The notes: generated from the letters alone by a model not told the origin. 62,218 nt of DNA from Mediterranea sp. (in: CFB group bacteria) (GCA_031261785.1 JAISIZ010000046.1:1-62218); one strand, 5' to 3'. Positions 7,719-16,075 are shown, counted from the stretch's first letter. Numbers and translations: made by a program.

Positions 7719-8648
7719 ATGGAACATCCCGAAAACAATGAAGCATACAAGGGCCTGACGGTCAACCAAGGCATCGAGCAACCCTCGTCGGTCAGCCCCT
7801 ACCTGAAACGGAAACCCCGCAAAGCATTGCCCACCCCCGCGGAGTTCGTGGAAGGCATCACCCGTGGCGACGTGACCATGCTGAGCCGAGCCGTCACCCT
7901 GGTAGAGAGCGTGAAACCCGAACACCAAACCGTGGCGCAGGAAGTGATCGAGAAATGCCTGCCCCACGCCGGACAATCCATGCGCGTGGGCATCAGCGGC
8001 GTGCCCGGAGCGGGCAAGAGCACCTCCATCGACGTATTCGGCCTGCACGTGCTCAAGGAGTACGGCGGCAAGCTGGCCGTGCTCGCCATCGACCCCAGCA
8101 GCGAGCGCAGCAAAGGCAGCATACTGGGCGACAAGACACGCATGGAGAAGCTCGCCGTGCACCCCGACGCCTTCATACGTCCCAGCCCGTCGGCAGGGTC
8201 GCTGGGCGGAGTGGCCCGAAAGACACGCGAGACCATCATCCTCTGCGAAGCCGCCGGATTCGACAAGATATTCGTCGAGACCGTGGGCGTGGGACAGAGC
8301 GAGACGGCCGTACACTCCATGGTCGACTTCTTCCTGCTCATCCAGCTGGCCGGAACGGGCGACGAGCTGCAAGGTATCAAACGGGGCATCATGGAGATGG
8401 CCGACGGCATCGTCATCAACAAGGCCGACGGCGACAACGTGGAGCGGGCGCGACTGGCCGCCACACAATTCCGCAACGCCCTCCACCTCTTCCCCCTACC
8501 CGATTCGGGATGGGAACCCCGCGTGCTCACCTACTCGGGATTCTACGACATAGGCGTGAAGGAGGTGTGGGACATGGTGTACCAATACATCCGCTTCGTG
8601 AAGGACAATGGCTACTTCGACTATCGCCGCAACGAACAGAGCAAGTAA
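7719..8648 (+). CDS. meaB: MeaB-type GTPase (methylmalonyl-CoA mutase chaperone), truncated by in-frame TAA
   Basis: A G-protein chaperone of the MeaB/ArgK family, which gates B12 cofactor loading and protects methylmalonyl-CoA mutase. The P-loop GVPGAGKS is at residues 94-101, followed by AIDPSS, RPSPSAGSLGGVA, ETVGVGQSE (switch region) and NKADGDN (NKxD base recognition). The frame stops at residue 309, but immediately after TAA (8646-8648) the same frame continues WMYECINEQLRDSFY to TAG at 8823-8825. Family members have a Tyr there and are about 365 residues; with readthrough this would be 368. One base (TAC or TAT to TAA) explains the break. The GTPase domain is intact, but the C-terminal dimerisation arm is lost. 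No mutase gene is in the window. It could be a real pseudogene, a strain polymorphism or a sequencing error. Confidence 0.9.
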   Translation: MEHPENNEAYKGLTVNQGIEQPSSVSPYLKRKPRKALPTPAEFVEGITRGDVTMLSRAVTLVESVKPEHQTVAQEVIEKCLPHAGQSMRVGISGVPGAGKSTSIDVFGLHVLKEYGGKLAVLAIDPSSERSKGSILGDKTRMEKLAVHPDAFIRPSPSAGSLGGVARKTRETIILCEAAGFDKIFVETVGVGQSETAVHSMVDFFLLIQLAGTGDELQGIKRGIMEMADGIVINKADGDNVERARLAATQFRNALHLFPLPDSGWEPRVLTYSGFYDIGVKEVWDMVYQYIRFVKDNGYFDYRRNEQSK

Positions 8649-8825
8649 TGGATGTACGAGTGCATCAACGAGCAACTGCGCGACAGCTTCTACCACAACC
8701 CCCGCATCGACGCCCTGCTGAAGGGCAAAGAGCGACAGGTGCTGCAAGGGCAGCTCACCTCTTTCGTGGCCGCCAAACGCCTGCTCGACACCTATTTCCA
8801 AGACCTGCGAGCCAAAACGGAGTAG
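8649..8825 (+). pseudogene. meaB: Detached C-terminal arm of MeaB
   Basis: Fifty-eight codons directly in frame after the TAA of the preceding gene, encoding WMYECINEQLRDSFYHNP to FQDLRAKTE, the conserved C-terminal helical arm of MeaB that mediates dimerisation in the family. An ATG at 8652 could in principle start a separate peptide, but there is no spacing for a ribosome site other than the upstream coding sequence. I read it as the tail of one interrupted gene. Confidence 0.8.
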
Positions 8826-8849
8826 TGAGTAGTGATTAGTGATTAGTGA
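8823..8849 (+). repeat. Heptanucleotide repeat TAGTGAT starting at the stop codon
   Basis: Four near-perfect copies of TAGTGAT begin with the TAG stop of the meaB frame. A seven-base unit containing TAG and TGA gives stops in all three frames. The same unit follows the stop at 38475. Confidence 0.6.
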
Positions 8850-8852
8850 CCG

Positions 8853-9629
8853 ATGACGCTGAGCAAGGCACGCATAAGATTCATCCACTCGATGGAACGA
8901 AAGAAGGTACGCGACGAGGAACGCCTATTCCTCGCCGAAGGCCCCAAGCTGGTAGGCGAACTCCTGCCCCACTTCGACTGCCGGCTGCTGGCAGGCACGG
9001 CGGCTTACTTCGGCGAACATCCCGACGTGACGGACAACGCACGGATAGAGGAAGTCGCCGAGATAACGCGGGAAGAGCTGGAACGGGCCAGCCTGCTGAA
9101 GACACCGCAACAGGTCGTCGCCCTCTTCGGACAGCCGTGCCATGAGCTAAGCGCCGACTACCCGCTCCAGGGTCTATGCCTGGCGCTGGACGACGTGCAG
9201 GATCCCGGCAACCTGGGAACCATCGTCCGCCTGGCCGACTGGTTCGGCATCGCCCACATCGTCTGCTCGCGGGGCACGGCGGACGTGTACAACCCCAAGA
9301 CCGTGCAGGCCACCATGGGCGCCCTGGCCCGTGTGCGGGTACACTATACGGACCTGTCCGGATACATCGATTCGCTGGCCAAGGAGGTCGACGTATTCGG
9401 TACCTGTCTCGATGGCGAGAACATGTATCAACTCTCCCTACCCGGGAATGGACTGATCGTGATGGGAAACGAAGGGAATGGCATCGGCCGCGAGATCGAG
9501 AAACGCGTGACCCGAAAACTCCTCATCCCCAGCTATCCGCGAGGAAGGGCAACCTCCGAATCGCTCAACGTGGCCACGGCTACCGCAGTGGTATGCGCCG
9601 AGTTCCGCCGACAGGCCGCATGGCGGTAA
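8853..9629 (+). CDS. TrmH/SpoU family RNA 2'-O-methyltransferase
   Basis: A 258-residue SPOUT methyltransferase using S-adenosylmethionine to methylate a ribose 2'-OH in rRNA or tRNA; the exact target is not predictable. The N-terminal ~100 residues look like the L30e-like substrate-binding domain (FLAEGPKLVGELL). The catalytic knot has all three motifs: VQDPGNLGTIVRLADWFGI, IVMGNEGNGIGREI, and IPSYPRGRATSESLNVATA. Complete, cytoplasmic, and of normal length. Its last 50 bases overlap, tail to tail, the end of the minus-strand gene at 9580-9948, so transcription from the two sides converges here. Confidence 0.9.
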   Translation: MTLSKARIRFIHSMERKKVRDEERLFLAEGPKLVGELLPHFDCRLLAGTAAYFGEHPDVTDNARIEEVAEITREELERASLLKTPQQVVALFGQPCHELSADYPLQGLCLALDDVQDPGNLGTIVRLADWFGIAHIVCSRGTADVYNPKTVQATMGALARVRVHYTDLSGYIDSLAKEVDVFGTCLDGENMYQLSLPGNGLIVMGNEGNGIGREIEKRVTRKLLIPSYPRGRATSESLNVATATAVVCAEFRRQAAWR

Positions 9630-9948
9630 AGTCGAAAGGATAATAAAGCGAGGCTCTCGTCGCCTGCCCCTTGGCATGGACGTCGACCAGCCAGTCCGCC
9701 ACGCGCCCGGACGCCTCCTCGGCGGGTATGACGGGCGCGTCGAAACACCCCCGGACATACTCCTCATCACTGCCGGATTCCGGCAGCAAGGCGATGATAC
9801 CAGGCCTCCACTCCACCCCCTCTATCTCTCCCGTAAGCGGGAAGACACGATCCACCACTCCCTCGGGCGTAAGTGCCACCACCTGCTGCCTGACGTATCC
9901 CGCCCCGGGCAGCAACGTGTAGTGCGAGGCGTACATGGAGCCTCTCAT
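9580..9948 (-). CDS. Small conserved hypothetical protein, end of ileS-lspA operon
   Basis: A 122-residue soluble protein without signal or membrane segment, beginning near YASHYTLLPGAGYVRQQVVALTPEGVV, with an acidic middle. The opening resembles the short N-terminal beta domain of amidohydrolase-like proteins, but no metal-binding motif follows, so I do not assign an activity. It is real rather than a shadow: its ATG overlaps the stop of the DUF4296 gene by four bases, making it the last gene of the ileS - dksA-like - lspA - DUF4296 string, and its 3' end overlaps the convergent methyltransferase gene by 50 bases. I recall a small gene in the same position in related genomes, without a known function. 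Confidence 0.65.
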   Translation of the reverse strand: MRGSMYASHYTLLPGAGYVRQQVVALTPEGVVDRVFPLTGEIEGVEWRPGIIALLPESGSDEEYVRGCFDAPVIPAEEASGRVADWLVDVHAKGQATRASLYYPFDFTAMRPVGGTRRIPLR

Positions 9949-11081
9949 CGTTGCGGGGTATTGGAATTATCCGTTCGGGGACGCGGAGCTTGCGGCCTCG
10001 TCTCGGGGCGGCGAGGTTGCTGCCTGCGTTGCTGGTTTCTTCGTTGGAGCTGTTCTTGCTCCAGCTGTTCCTGACGTATGTGCTGCTCCACCTCGATCTG
10101 CTCGGGACGTTTCTCGCGGGGACCGGTGGTACGCCGACGGTTCATCTCCTCGGGCGTGAGGCGACGTTCCTCAGCGGGAACGGTCTCCTTCACGGCCGAG
10201 TCGGCCTTCGCCTTCACGGCGGGGACGTCCTTGGCCAGCGAATCGGCCCTCAGCGTGTCGCCCCTGTTCAGCGAGTCGCGCTGGGCAAACGTGAGCGAAT
10301 CCTTGCAATGGTAACGCATCAGCTGGAAGTTGATGCCCAGGAGAGGACCCGAAGAGAGGCTGTCGGGACGCGAATAATAGATAAATCCGCGAATCTCCTT
10401 CATCGCTCCCAGCGTGTCGGCGTACAGGCTTAGCCGCCGCGGACCGGAAGCGCTCACCGTCTCGACGCGGCTCAGCGTGTCTTTGTCGTAGAGCACCTGC
10501 ATGGCCATCACCACTCGCCGGAGCGAATCGGGCAAGAGGGGACGCAGGAAATGGTAGTCCACCATCCATACCAGCGTGTCGCGGTCTTGGTAGTTCGTGT
10601 CGACGGGAATCGAGAAGGCGTATTTGTTATCCTCCATCTCACCGGTGAGGCGCAGTATGCGCAACCATGGCCAGACGTCGACACTGTCGCCCCGCATGGT
10701 GATGCCCGGCTTCTTGTCGCGTAGCGACACCAGCTTGTTGACGGTGAGCTGTTGCCGTTTCAGCCTCTCGCTCACCTTGTCGTAGATCTTGGAAAGGGTT
10801 TGCGTGTTGCGGGCGTACCACACCAACGAGGAGTCGAACACCGCCTTCGTGGTGCCGTACTTCTTGAAAACGGCGTCGGTATAGAGTTCCTTCTTGTAGT
10901 TCTCGTTGCCCTGCAGGTTGTCGCCCATGGACTTGGCGATGTAGTAGTCGTACAGTAACCCCTCCATCGTCGCGTCGTCGATAACGCCATCGGGGCGCTT
11001 CACGCTGCACCCCACCATCGCCAGGCATACAAGACCCAGAAAGGCGACACGTAGCCTACGTCTGTCGATGATACGTCCCAT
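9945..11081 (-). CDS. DUF4296 domain lipoprotein
   Basis: A 378-residue lipoprotein; the signal ends LAMVGC (Cys25). Residues ~30-120 are the DUF4296 region (GVIDDATMEGLLYDYYIAKS, then YGTTKAVFDSSLVWYARN and LSKIYDKVSERLKRQQ), a helical domain of unknown function found next to lspA in Bacteroidota. The C-terminal ~110 residues are low-complexity, with alternating Lys/Glu/Ala then a Gln/Arg/Pro-rich tail, probably disordered. It overlaps the lspA 3' end by 26 bases and the next gene by four, so translation is coupled. Being a lipoprotein beside the prolipoprotein peptidase is suggestive but does not prove a link. Function unknown. Confidence 0.85.
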   Translation of the reverse strand: MGRIIDRRRLRVAFLGLVCLAMVGCSVKRPDGVIDDATMEGLLYDYYIAKSMGDNLQGNENYKKELYTDAVFKKYGTTKAVFDSSLVWYARNTQTLSKIYDKVSERLKRQQLTVNKLVSLRDKKPGITMRGDSVDVWPWLRILRLTGEMEDNKYAFSIPVDTNYQDRDTLVWMVDYHFLRPLLPDSLRRVVMAMQVLYDKDTLSRVETVSASGPRRLSLYADTLGAMKEIRGFIYYSRPDSLSSGPLLGINFQLMRYHCKDSLTFAQRDSLNRGDTLRADSLAKDVPAVKAKADSAVKETVPAEERRLTPEEMNRRRTTGPREKRPEQIEVEQHIRQEQLEQEQLQRRNQQRRQQPRRPETRPQAPRPRTDNSNTPQR

Positions 11082-11682
11082 TCAGGTATTTGCTGTAGAA
11101 GAGCAGCAGGGCGATCATGCCACAGCTGATGGAAGCGTCGGCGAAGTTGAAGATAGGACTGAAGAAGATGAAGTGCTCACCACCCACGAAAGGCACCCAC
11201 GAGGGCCAGTTGGTCTCGATGATGGGGAAGTAGAACATGTCGACCACCTTGCCGTAGAACCAGGTGGAGTAGCCGCCTCCCTCGGGGAGGAAGGTAGCCA
11301 CTTGCGCGTTGGTGCTGTCACTGAACAGTACGCCATAGAACACACTGTCGATGATGTTGCCCAGCGCCCCGGTGAGGATGAGCGATACGCAGATGATGTA
11401 TCCCGTCTTCATGCCCCGCTTCACGATCTTGAAAAGATACCAGCCTATCAAGGCCACCGCCATGATGCGAAACACGGTGAGGAACAGCTTTCCGAAGATT
11501 TCCATTCCGAAAGCCATGCCGTTGTTCTCGGTAAAGTAGATGTAGAACCAATCGGTCACACGCACGTTCTCGCGCCAGTACATGTGGGTCTTGATATATA
11601 TCTTTATCGCCTGGTCGATGATCAGTACGGCGAAGATGACAACCAAGGCAATGGCACCTTTCCGGGATACTTCTTTATTCAT
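11056..11682 (-). CDS. lspA: Lipoprotein signal peptidase (signal peptidase II)
   Basis: A 208-residue inner-membrane aspartic peptidase that cleaves the signal of diacylglyceryl-modified prolipoproteins before the lipobox Cys. Four hydrophobic helices are visible. The family motifs are present: TENNGMAFG, the first catalytic Asp in GALGNIIDSVFYG, and the second in FNFADASISCG. It is longer than the ~165 residues of many bacteria because of an insertion between the two catalytic motifs, which is normal in Bacteroidota. It lies 9 bp after the DksA-like gene and overlaps the DUF4296 gene. The window encodes many lipoproteins (PUL, fimbrillin) that need this enzyme. Confidence 0.95.
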   Translation of the reverse strand: MNKEVSRKGAIALVVIFAVLIIDQAIKIYIKTHMYWRENVRVTDWFYIYFTENNGMAFGMEIFGKLFLTVFRIMAVALIGWYLFKIVKRGMKTGYIICVSLILTGALGNIIDSVFYGVLFSDSTNAQVATFLPEGGGYSTWFYGKVVDMFYFPIIETNWPSWVPFVGGEHFIFFSPIFNFADASISCGMIALLLFYSKYLNGTYHRQT

Positions 11683-11691
11683 TCGTAATCT

Positions 11692-12072
11692 CTATTTCTT
11701 TCCATTGTTCTTCGCCTCGATGCTTAGCGTGGCATGCGGAACGGCTCGCAGACGTCCGGCGGGGATGAGCTTTCCCGTCTCCCGGCAGATGCCGTAAGTC
11801 TTGTTCTCGATGCGCACCAAGGCGGCGTTCAGGGCTTGTATGAACTTGAGCTGGCGTTGCGCCAGCCGCGTGGTTTCCTCTTTGGAGAGCGTGTTGGCAC
11901 CTTCCTCAAGCACCTTGTACGTAGGCGAGGTGTCGTCGGTATCGTTGCCGTCAAGCCCCATGAGGCTACGTTTCAGCTGGTCGTAGTCGCGTTGCGCCAA
12001 TTCCAGCTTCTCTAATATAATGGCTCGAAACTCCTCGAGTTCCGCGTCCGAATATCTGGTCTTATCTGCCAT
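11692..12072 (-). CDS. TraR/DksA-like protein with degenerate zinc finger
   Basis: A 126-residue protein with an acidic N-terminal coiled coil (EEFRAIILEKLELAQRDYDQ) and a DksA-type C-terminus, YGICRETGKLIPAGRLRAVP. DksA binds in the secondary channel of RNA polymerase; the coiled-coil tip normally carries acidic residues, and here DGNDTDDTS fits. The four-cysteine zinc finger is degenerate: only the first Cys remains, the others being Thr, His and Leu, so zinc is probably not bound. I believe this degeneration is usual for the Bacteroidales protein encoded between ileS and lspA, where the fold is presumably kept without metal. In an operon with ileS (38 bp upstream) and lspA (9 bp downstream). 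Confidence 0.85.
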   Translation of the reverse strand: MADKTRYSDAELEEFRAIILEKLELAQRDYDQLKRSLMGLDGNDTDDTSPTYKVLEEGANTLSKEETTRLAQRQLKFIQALNAALVRIENKTYGICRETGKLIPAGRLRAVPHATLSIEAKNNGKK

Positions 12073-12110
12073 AATATGGTATACGTTAAAGGTTGAATAT
12101 ATTGCATTAA

Positions 12111-15100
12111 TTAGTCTTTCCTTACATTCACGAAGAGGGAGAATCCGTCGAAATCAATCTCCGTTCCATCTTCCACCTCATCGGCAAGCGTGAGCGACGT
12201 GCCCAAAACTTGGTTACAAATATAGGTATTATATTCTTGTACCGCATCATCCGTATGCTTATTTTTAGAGATAGTGACACTTATTTTGTCGGTTATCTCC
12301 AGTCCGCTGGCTTTTCGGATGTTTTGTATGCGGTTCACCAGTTCCCTGGCCACTCCTTCCCGGCGCAGCTCCTCGGTGATGTTCACCTCGAGCGCCACGG
12401 TGAGCTTGCCTTCGTTGGCCACCAGCCACCCGGGTATGTCTTCGCTGAATATTTCCACGTCGTCGGCCTCGATGGTCGCCTCCGCGCCGTCGGGCAGGGC
12501 GAGGGTGTACCGTCCGTTCTCCTCCAGCTCGGCGATGGCCTCTTGCGACAGCTCGCTCACGGCGGCCGCCACGGCTTTCATCTGCTTGCCGAACTTAGGT
12601 CCGAGCTTCTTGAAGTCGCATTTCACCCGTTTCACCAGCACGCCGTCGCCTTCGTCGGCGAAGCGTATCTCTTTCACGTTAACCTCGTTCATGATGAGGT
12701 GCTCCACCTTCTCGATATGCGCGCGTTGCTCGTCGTCGACGGCGGCAATGAGCACGCTTTGCAGCGGTTGCCGCACCTTGATATTCACTTTCCGTCGCAG
12801 GGCGAGCACCAGCGAGGTGATGTCCTGCGCCAGCTTCATGCGTTGTTCCAGCGCCTCGTCGATAGCCTCGTCGCGGCATTGGGGGAACAGGGCCAGGTGC
12901 ACCGATTCGGCGTGGTCGTGTCCACCCACGGCGTTGAGGTCGAGGTAGAGGCGGTCGGCATAGAACGGGGCGATGGGTGCCATGAGGCGCGACACCGTCT
13001 CGAGGCAGGCGTACAGTGTCTGGTAGGCCGACAGCTTGTCCGTCGTGAACTCCCCGCCCCAGAAGCGCTTCCTGTCGAGGCGCACGTACCAGTTGGAGAG
13101 GTTGTCGTTCACGAAGTCGGCTATCAACCGTCCGGCGCGCGTCGGCTCGTAGTCGTTGTAGCAGGCGTCCACCTCCTTGACGAGGGTGTTGAGCACGGAG
13201 AGTATCCATCGGTCTATCTCGGGACGTTCGGCCAAGGGTACCTCTTCCTGCTCCCGCCCGAATCCGTCGACGTTGGCGTAGAGGGCGAAAAAGGAGTAGG
13301 TGTTGTAGAGCGTCCCGAAGAATTTGCGCCGCACCTCGTCGATTCCATCGGTGTCGAACTTCAGGTTGTCCCACGGCGACGAGTTGGTGATCATGTACCA
13401 ACGCAAGGGGTCGGAGCCGTACTTCTCGATGGTCGAGAAGGGGTCGACGGCGTTGCCCAATCGCTTGGACATCTTGTTGCCGTTCTTGTCGAGCACCAGC
13501 CCATTGGAGATGACGGCCTTGTAGGCGACGCTGTCGGACACCATCGTAGCGATGGCGTGCAGGGTGAAGAACCATCCGCGCGTCTGGTCCACGCCCTCGG
13601 CTATGAAGTCGGCGGGATACACCTGCCGGCTGTCGAGCAGCTCCTTGTTCTCGAAGGGATAATGTATCTGGGCATAAGGCATGGCGCCCGAGTCGAACCA
13701 TACGTCGATGAGGTCGGTCTCCCTGCGCATCGGCTTCCCGGTGGGCGACACCAGCACGATGTCGTCCACGTACGGGCGGTGCAGGTCTATCTTCCCGTAA
13801 TTCTCCCCGGTGTACACGCCTGGCACGAAGCCCGCCTTTTTATAGGGATTGCAAGCCATCATACCGGCTTCCACGGCCTTTTCCATCTCGTTGTAGAGCG
13901 TCTCCACGGAGTCCACGCACAGCTCCTCGCCCTTGTCGTCGGTGCGCCAGATGGGCAGCGGCGTTCCCCAGTAGCGTGAGCGGCTCAGGTTCCAGTCGTT
14001 GAGGTTCTCGAGCCATTTGCCGAATCGTCCCGTTCCGGTCGATTCGGGTTTCCAGTTGATGCTCCGGTTCAGTTCCATCATGCGTTCCTTGCACGCCGTG
14101 GAGCGTATGAACCAGCTGTCCAGCGGATAGTAGAGCACGGGCTTGTCCGTGCGCCAGCAATGCGGATAGGTATGGATGTGCTTCTCCTTCTTGAAGAGCA
14201 GGTGATGCTGGTAGAGCCAGGTGCAGATGTCGATGTCGAGCGTCGTGTCCTTGTCGGTGAGCGTGGCGTCGTAGTCGTTCTTCACGAATCGTCCGGCATA
14301 GCGCCCGTAATCGTCGGCGTCGACATACTCCTTCACGAAGCCCGGGTCAAGGTCTTCCAGGCGGAAGAACTTCCCGGTACGGTCGACCATGGGTTGGCGT
14401 GTACCCAACTTGTCGACCAAGGTGAGAGGTACGATGCCGTTGGCCTCTCCCACCCGCTTGTCGTCGGCACCGAATGTTGGCGCGATGTGCACGATGCCCG
14501 TACCATCCTCGGTGGTGACGAAGTCGCCCGTTATCACGCGGAACGCGTCGCCGTCGGGGCGTACCCACGGTATGAGCTGCTCGTATTCCATGCCTTCCAG
14601 GTCGCGGCCCTTGCACTCGGCTACCACCTCGTACTCGGCGATCTTCTTCTCGCCGAAGTAAGCGCTCAGCAAATCCTTGGCCAGTATCACGAGAATCGGT
14701 TCGTCGCCGTAGGGATTCTTCATCTTCACCAAGCAGTAGTCAATGCCCGGCCCCACGCAGAGAGCGGTGTTGCTGGGCAACGTCCACGGCGTGGTGGTCC
14801 ATGCCAGGAAGTAGACTTCGTATTGCTGGAACGCGGCGTACGCCTCGTCGGCCTGTCCGGGCCGGCGCTTGTGATGGAACATGGCCACGCAGGTCATGTC
14901 CTTCACTTCGCGGTAGCATCCCGGCTGGTTCAGCTCGTGCGAGCTGAGGCCTGTGCCCGCGGCGGGCGAATAGGGTTGTATGGTGTATCCTTTATAGAGC
15001 AGTCCCTTGTCGTAGAGTTGCTTGAGCAGCCACCACAGGGATTCGATGTACCGGTTGTCGTAGGTGATGTAGGGATGCTTCATGTCGACCCAATAGCCCA

Positions 15101-15518
15101 TCTTGTGCGTGAGGTCTTCCCACTCCTTGGTGTATTTCATGACTTCCCTTCGGCAGGCTTGGTTGTAGTCGTCCACCGATATTTTCTTGCCGATGTCCTC
15201 CTTGGTGATGCCCAGCGACTTCTCCACGCCCAGCTCCACGGGCAGTCCGTGGGTGTCCCATCCGGCTTTCCGTTTCACCTGGAAGCCTTTCATCGTCTTG
15301 TATCGGCAGAAGATGTCCTTGATGGTGCGCGCCATCACGTGGTGGATGCCCGGCATACCGTTGGCCGAGGGCGGTCCCTCGTAAAACACGAACGACGGGC
15401 AACCGTCGCGCTCCGTGGTACTTTTGTCGAACACTTGGCGCTCGTCCCATTGTTTCAGCACCTCTTTGTTCACCTGCGAGAGGTCGAACTGCGAATATTC
15501 GGTAAATTTATTCTTCAT
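12111..15518 (-). CDS. ileS: Isoleucyl-tRNA synthetase
   Basis: About 1135 residues; attaches isoleucine to tRNA-Ile. I start at the ATG at 15518 (MKNKFTEYSQFDL), which fits the promoter; the in-frame upstream extension has no family similarity. The class I signatures are GPPSANGMPGIHHVMART (HIGH loop) and NKMSKRLGN (KMSKS loop). The CP1 editing domain lies between, with TTTPWTLPSNTALCVGPG. The long C-terminal region with ALRRKVNIKVRQPL is the anticodon-binding part of the longer, eukaryote-like IleRS form common in Bacteroidota. First gene of the five-gene operon reaching to 9580. Its promoter overlaps the tRNA-Gly terminator. Confidence 0.97.
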   Translation of the reverse strand: MKNKFTEYSQFDLSQVNKEVLKQWDERQVFDKSTTERDGCPSFVFYEGPPSANGMPGIHHVMARTIKDIFCRYKTMKGFQVKRKAGWDTHGLPVELGVEKSLGITKEDIGKKISVDDYNQACRREVMKYTKEWEDLTHKMGYWVDMKHPYITYDNRYIESLWWLLKQLYDKGLLYKGYTIQPYSPAAGTGLSSHELNQPGCYREVKDMTCVAMFHHKRRPGQADEAYAAFQQYEVYFLAWTTTPWTLPSNTALCVGPGIDYCLVKMKNPYGDEPILVILAKDLLSAYFGEKKIAEYEVVAECKGRDLEGMEYEQLIPWVRPDGDAFRVITGDFVTTEDGTGIVHIAPTFGADDKRVGEANGIVPLTLVDKLGTRQPMVDRTGKFFRLEDLDPGFVKEYVDADDYGRYAGRFVKNDYDATLTDKDTTLDIDICTWLYQHHLLFKKEKHIHTYPHCWRTDKPVLYYPLDSWFIRSTACKERMMELNRSINWKPESTGTGRFGKWLENLNDWNLSRSRYWGTPLPIWRTDDKGEELCVDSVETLYNEMEKAVEAGMMACNPYKKAGFVPGVYTGENYGKIDLHRPYVDDIVLVSPTGKPMRRETDLIDVWFDSGAMPYAQIHYPFENKELLDSRQVYPADFIAEGVDQTRGWFFTLHAIATMVSDSVAYKAVISNGLVLDKNGNKMSKRLGNAVDPFSTIEKYGSDPLRWYMITNSSPWDNLKFDTDGIDEVRRKFFGTLYNTYSFFALYANVDGFGREQEEVPLAERPEIDRWILSVLNTLVKEVDACYNDYEPTRAGRLIADFVNDNLSNWYVRLDRKRFWGGEFTTDKLSAYQTLYACLETVSRLMAPIAPFYADRLYLDLNAVGGHDHAESVHLALFPQCRDEAIDEALEQRMKLAQDITSLVLALRRKVNIKVRQPLQSVLIAAVDDEQRAHIEKVEHLIMNEVNVKEIRFADEGDGVLVKRVKCDFKKLGPKFGKQMKAVAAAVSELSQEAIAELEENGRYTLALPDGAEATIEADDVEIFSEDIPGWLVANEGKLTVALEVNITEELRREGVARELVNRIQNIRKASGLEITDKISVTISKNKHTDDAVQEYNTYICNQVLGTSLTLADEVEDGTEIDFDGFSLFVNVRKD

Positions 15519-15580
15519 ATATGTTATCGTCACGATTAGCCGTTTAAAGCCTTGCGGGAAACCTCCCTGTTTTTGAGGGT

Positions 15581-15613
15581 GCAAAATTACAAAAACATTC
15601 GATTAAAACAAAA
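15581..15613 (-). promoter_or_regulatory. ileS operon promoter
   Basis: Minus-strand TTTTG (15613-15609), a 19-bp spacer and TAATTTTGC (15589-15581) match the Bacteroidota -33/-7 consensus with ideal spacing, about 65 bases before the ileS ATG. Confidence 0.7.
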
Positions 15614-15644
15614 GCGGGACACCTTATTTAAGGAATCCCGCTTT
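15611..15644 (-). terminator. Intrinsic terminator of tRNA-Gly, overlapping the ileS -33 box
   Basis: AAAGCGGGA pairs with TCCCGCTTT, and an inner CCTT/AAGG closes the loop. On the minus strand the hairpin is followed by TTTTGTTTT. The T run supplies the TTTTG -33 box of the ileS promoter. Confidence 0.7.
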
Positions 15645-15676
15645 AAACGCCATAAGCGTTTCTGGAGAAAAGAAGA

Positions 15677-15748
15677 GCGGTAAACGAGGCTCGAACTCGC
15701 GACCCTCAGCTTGGGAAGCTGATGCTCTACCAACTGAGCTACTACCGC
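15677..15748 (-). tRNA. tRNA-Gly (anticodon CCC)
   Basis: The complement folds as a 72-nt cloverleaf: acceptor GCGGTAG with TTACCGC, D-arm GCTC/GAGC, anticodon arm TCAGC-TTCCCAA-GCTGA giving anticodon CCC (glycine GGG codons), and T-arm GCGAG-TTCGAGC-CTCGT. No CCA is encoded. It has its own promoter and terminator. Confidence 0.93.
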
Positions 15749-15796
15749 GGCTTTGCTTTCGCGCCAGCGCCTCGCGACGCTTCGCGAAACAGTGGC

Positions 15797-15828
15797 GCAA
15801 AGGTAGGCATTATTTTCGTTTCTCAAAA
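15797..15828 (-). promoter_or_regulatory. tRNA-Gly promoter
   Basis: Minus-strand TTTTG (15828-15824), an 18-bp spacer and TACCTTTGC (15805-15797), about 50 bases before the tRNA. The leader between has a GC-rich inverted repeat around GCGAAGCGTCGCG. Confidence 0.65.
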
Positions 15829-15995
15829 CGAAGCGACCACTTTTTTTGGCTCACGCCCGAAAGTCCGTGTCTAACCGATGGATACAGCGTATCTCCTTGC
15901 GAGCGTTCCTGGATACGAAGCCCACGGCTATCCACCAACCCTTCCCGTACGCACTCCTCAAATACGCCCGCATGTCCGTGGAGTCCCACCTAAGC

Positions 15996-16075
15996 GGGAC
16001 AACTGTCCCGCGGGCACGGGACTTTTTTCCCACGGGCGAGGGACAGTTGTCCCGCGGGCACGGGACAGTTGTCCC
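15996..16075. repeat. Palindromic repeat cluster GGGACA-NN-TGTCCC
   Basis: Three 14-bp palindromes: GGGACAACTGTCCC (15996-16009) and GGGACAGTTGTCCC (16040-16053, 16062-16075). The first two are followed by the identical CCCGCGGGCACGGGAC overlap. The unit at 16040 differs from that at 15996 only by inversion of the two-base centre plus flank (AAC to GTT). The surrounding gap 15749-16207 holds no gene I can support. Confidence 0.7.

Noticed and set aside
8646..8648. Programmed stop-codon recoding in meaB
   Set aside because: TAA is not used for selenocysteine or pyrrolysine, and no stem-loop or known readthrough context is visible.
12210..13979. A 589-codon open frame on the plus strand
   Set aside because: Antisense shadow of ileS; the minus strand has all the synthetase motifs. 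Similar long antisense frames over GH51, the double sensor and dihydroorotase are rejected for the same reason.
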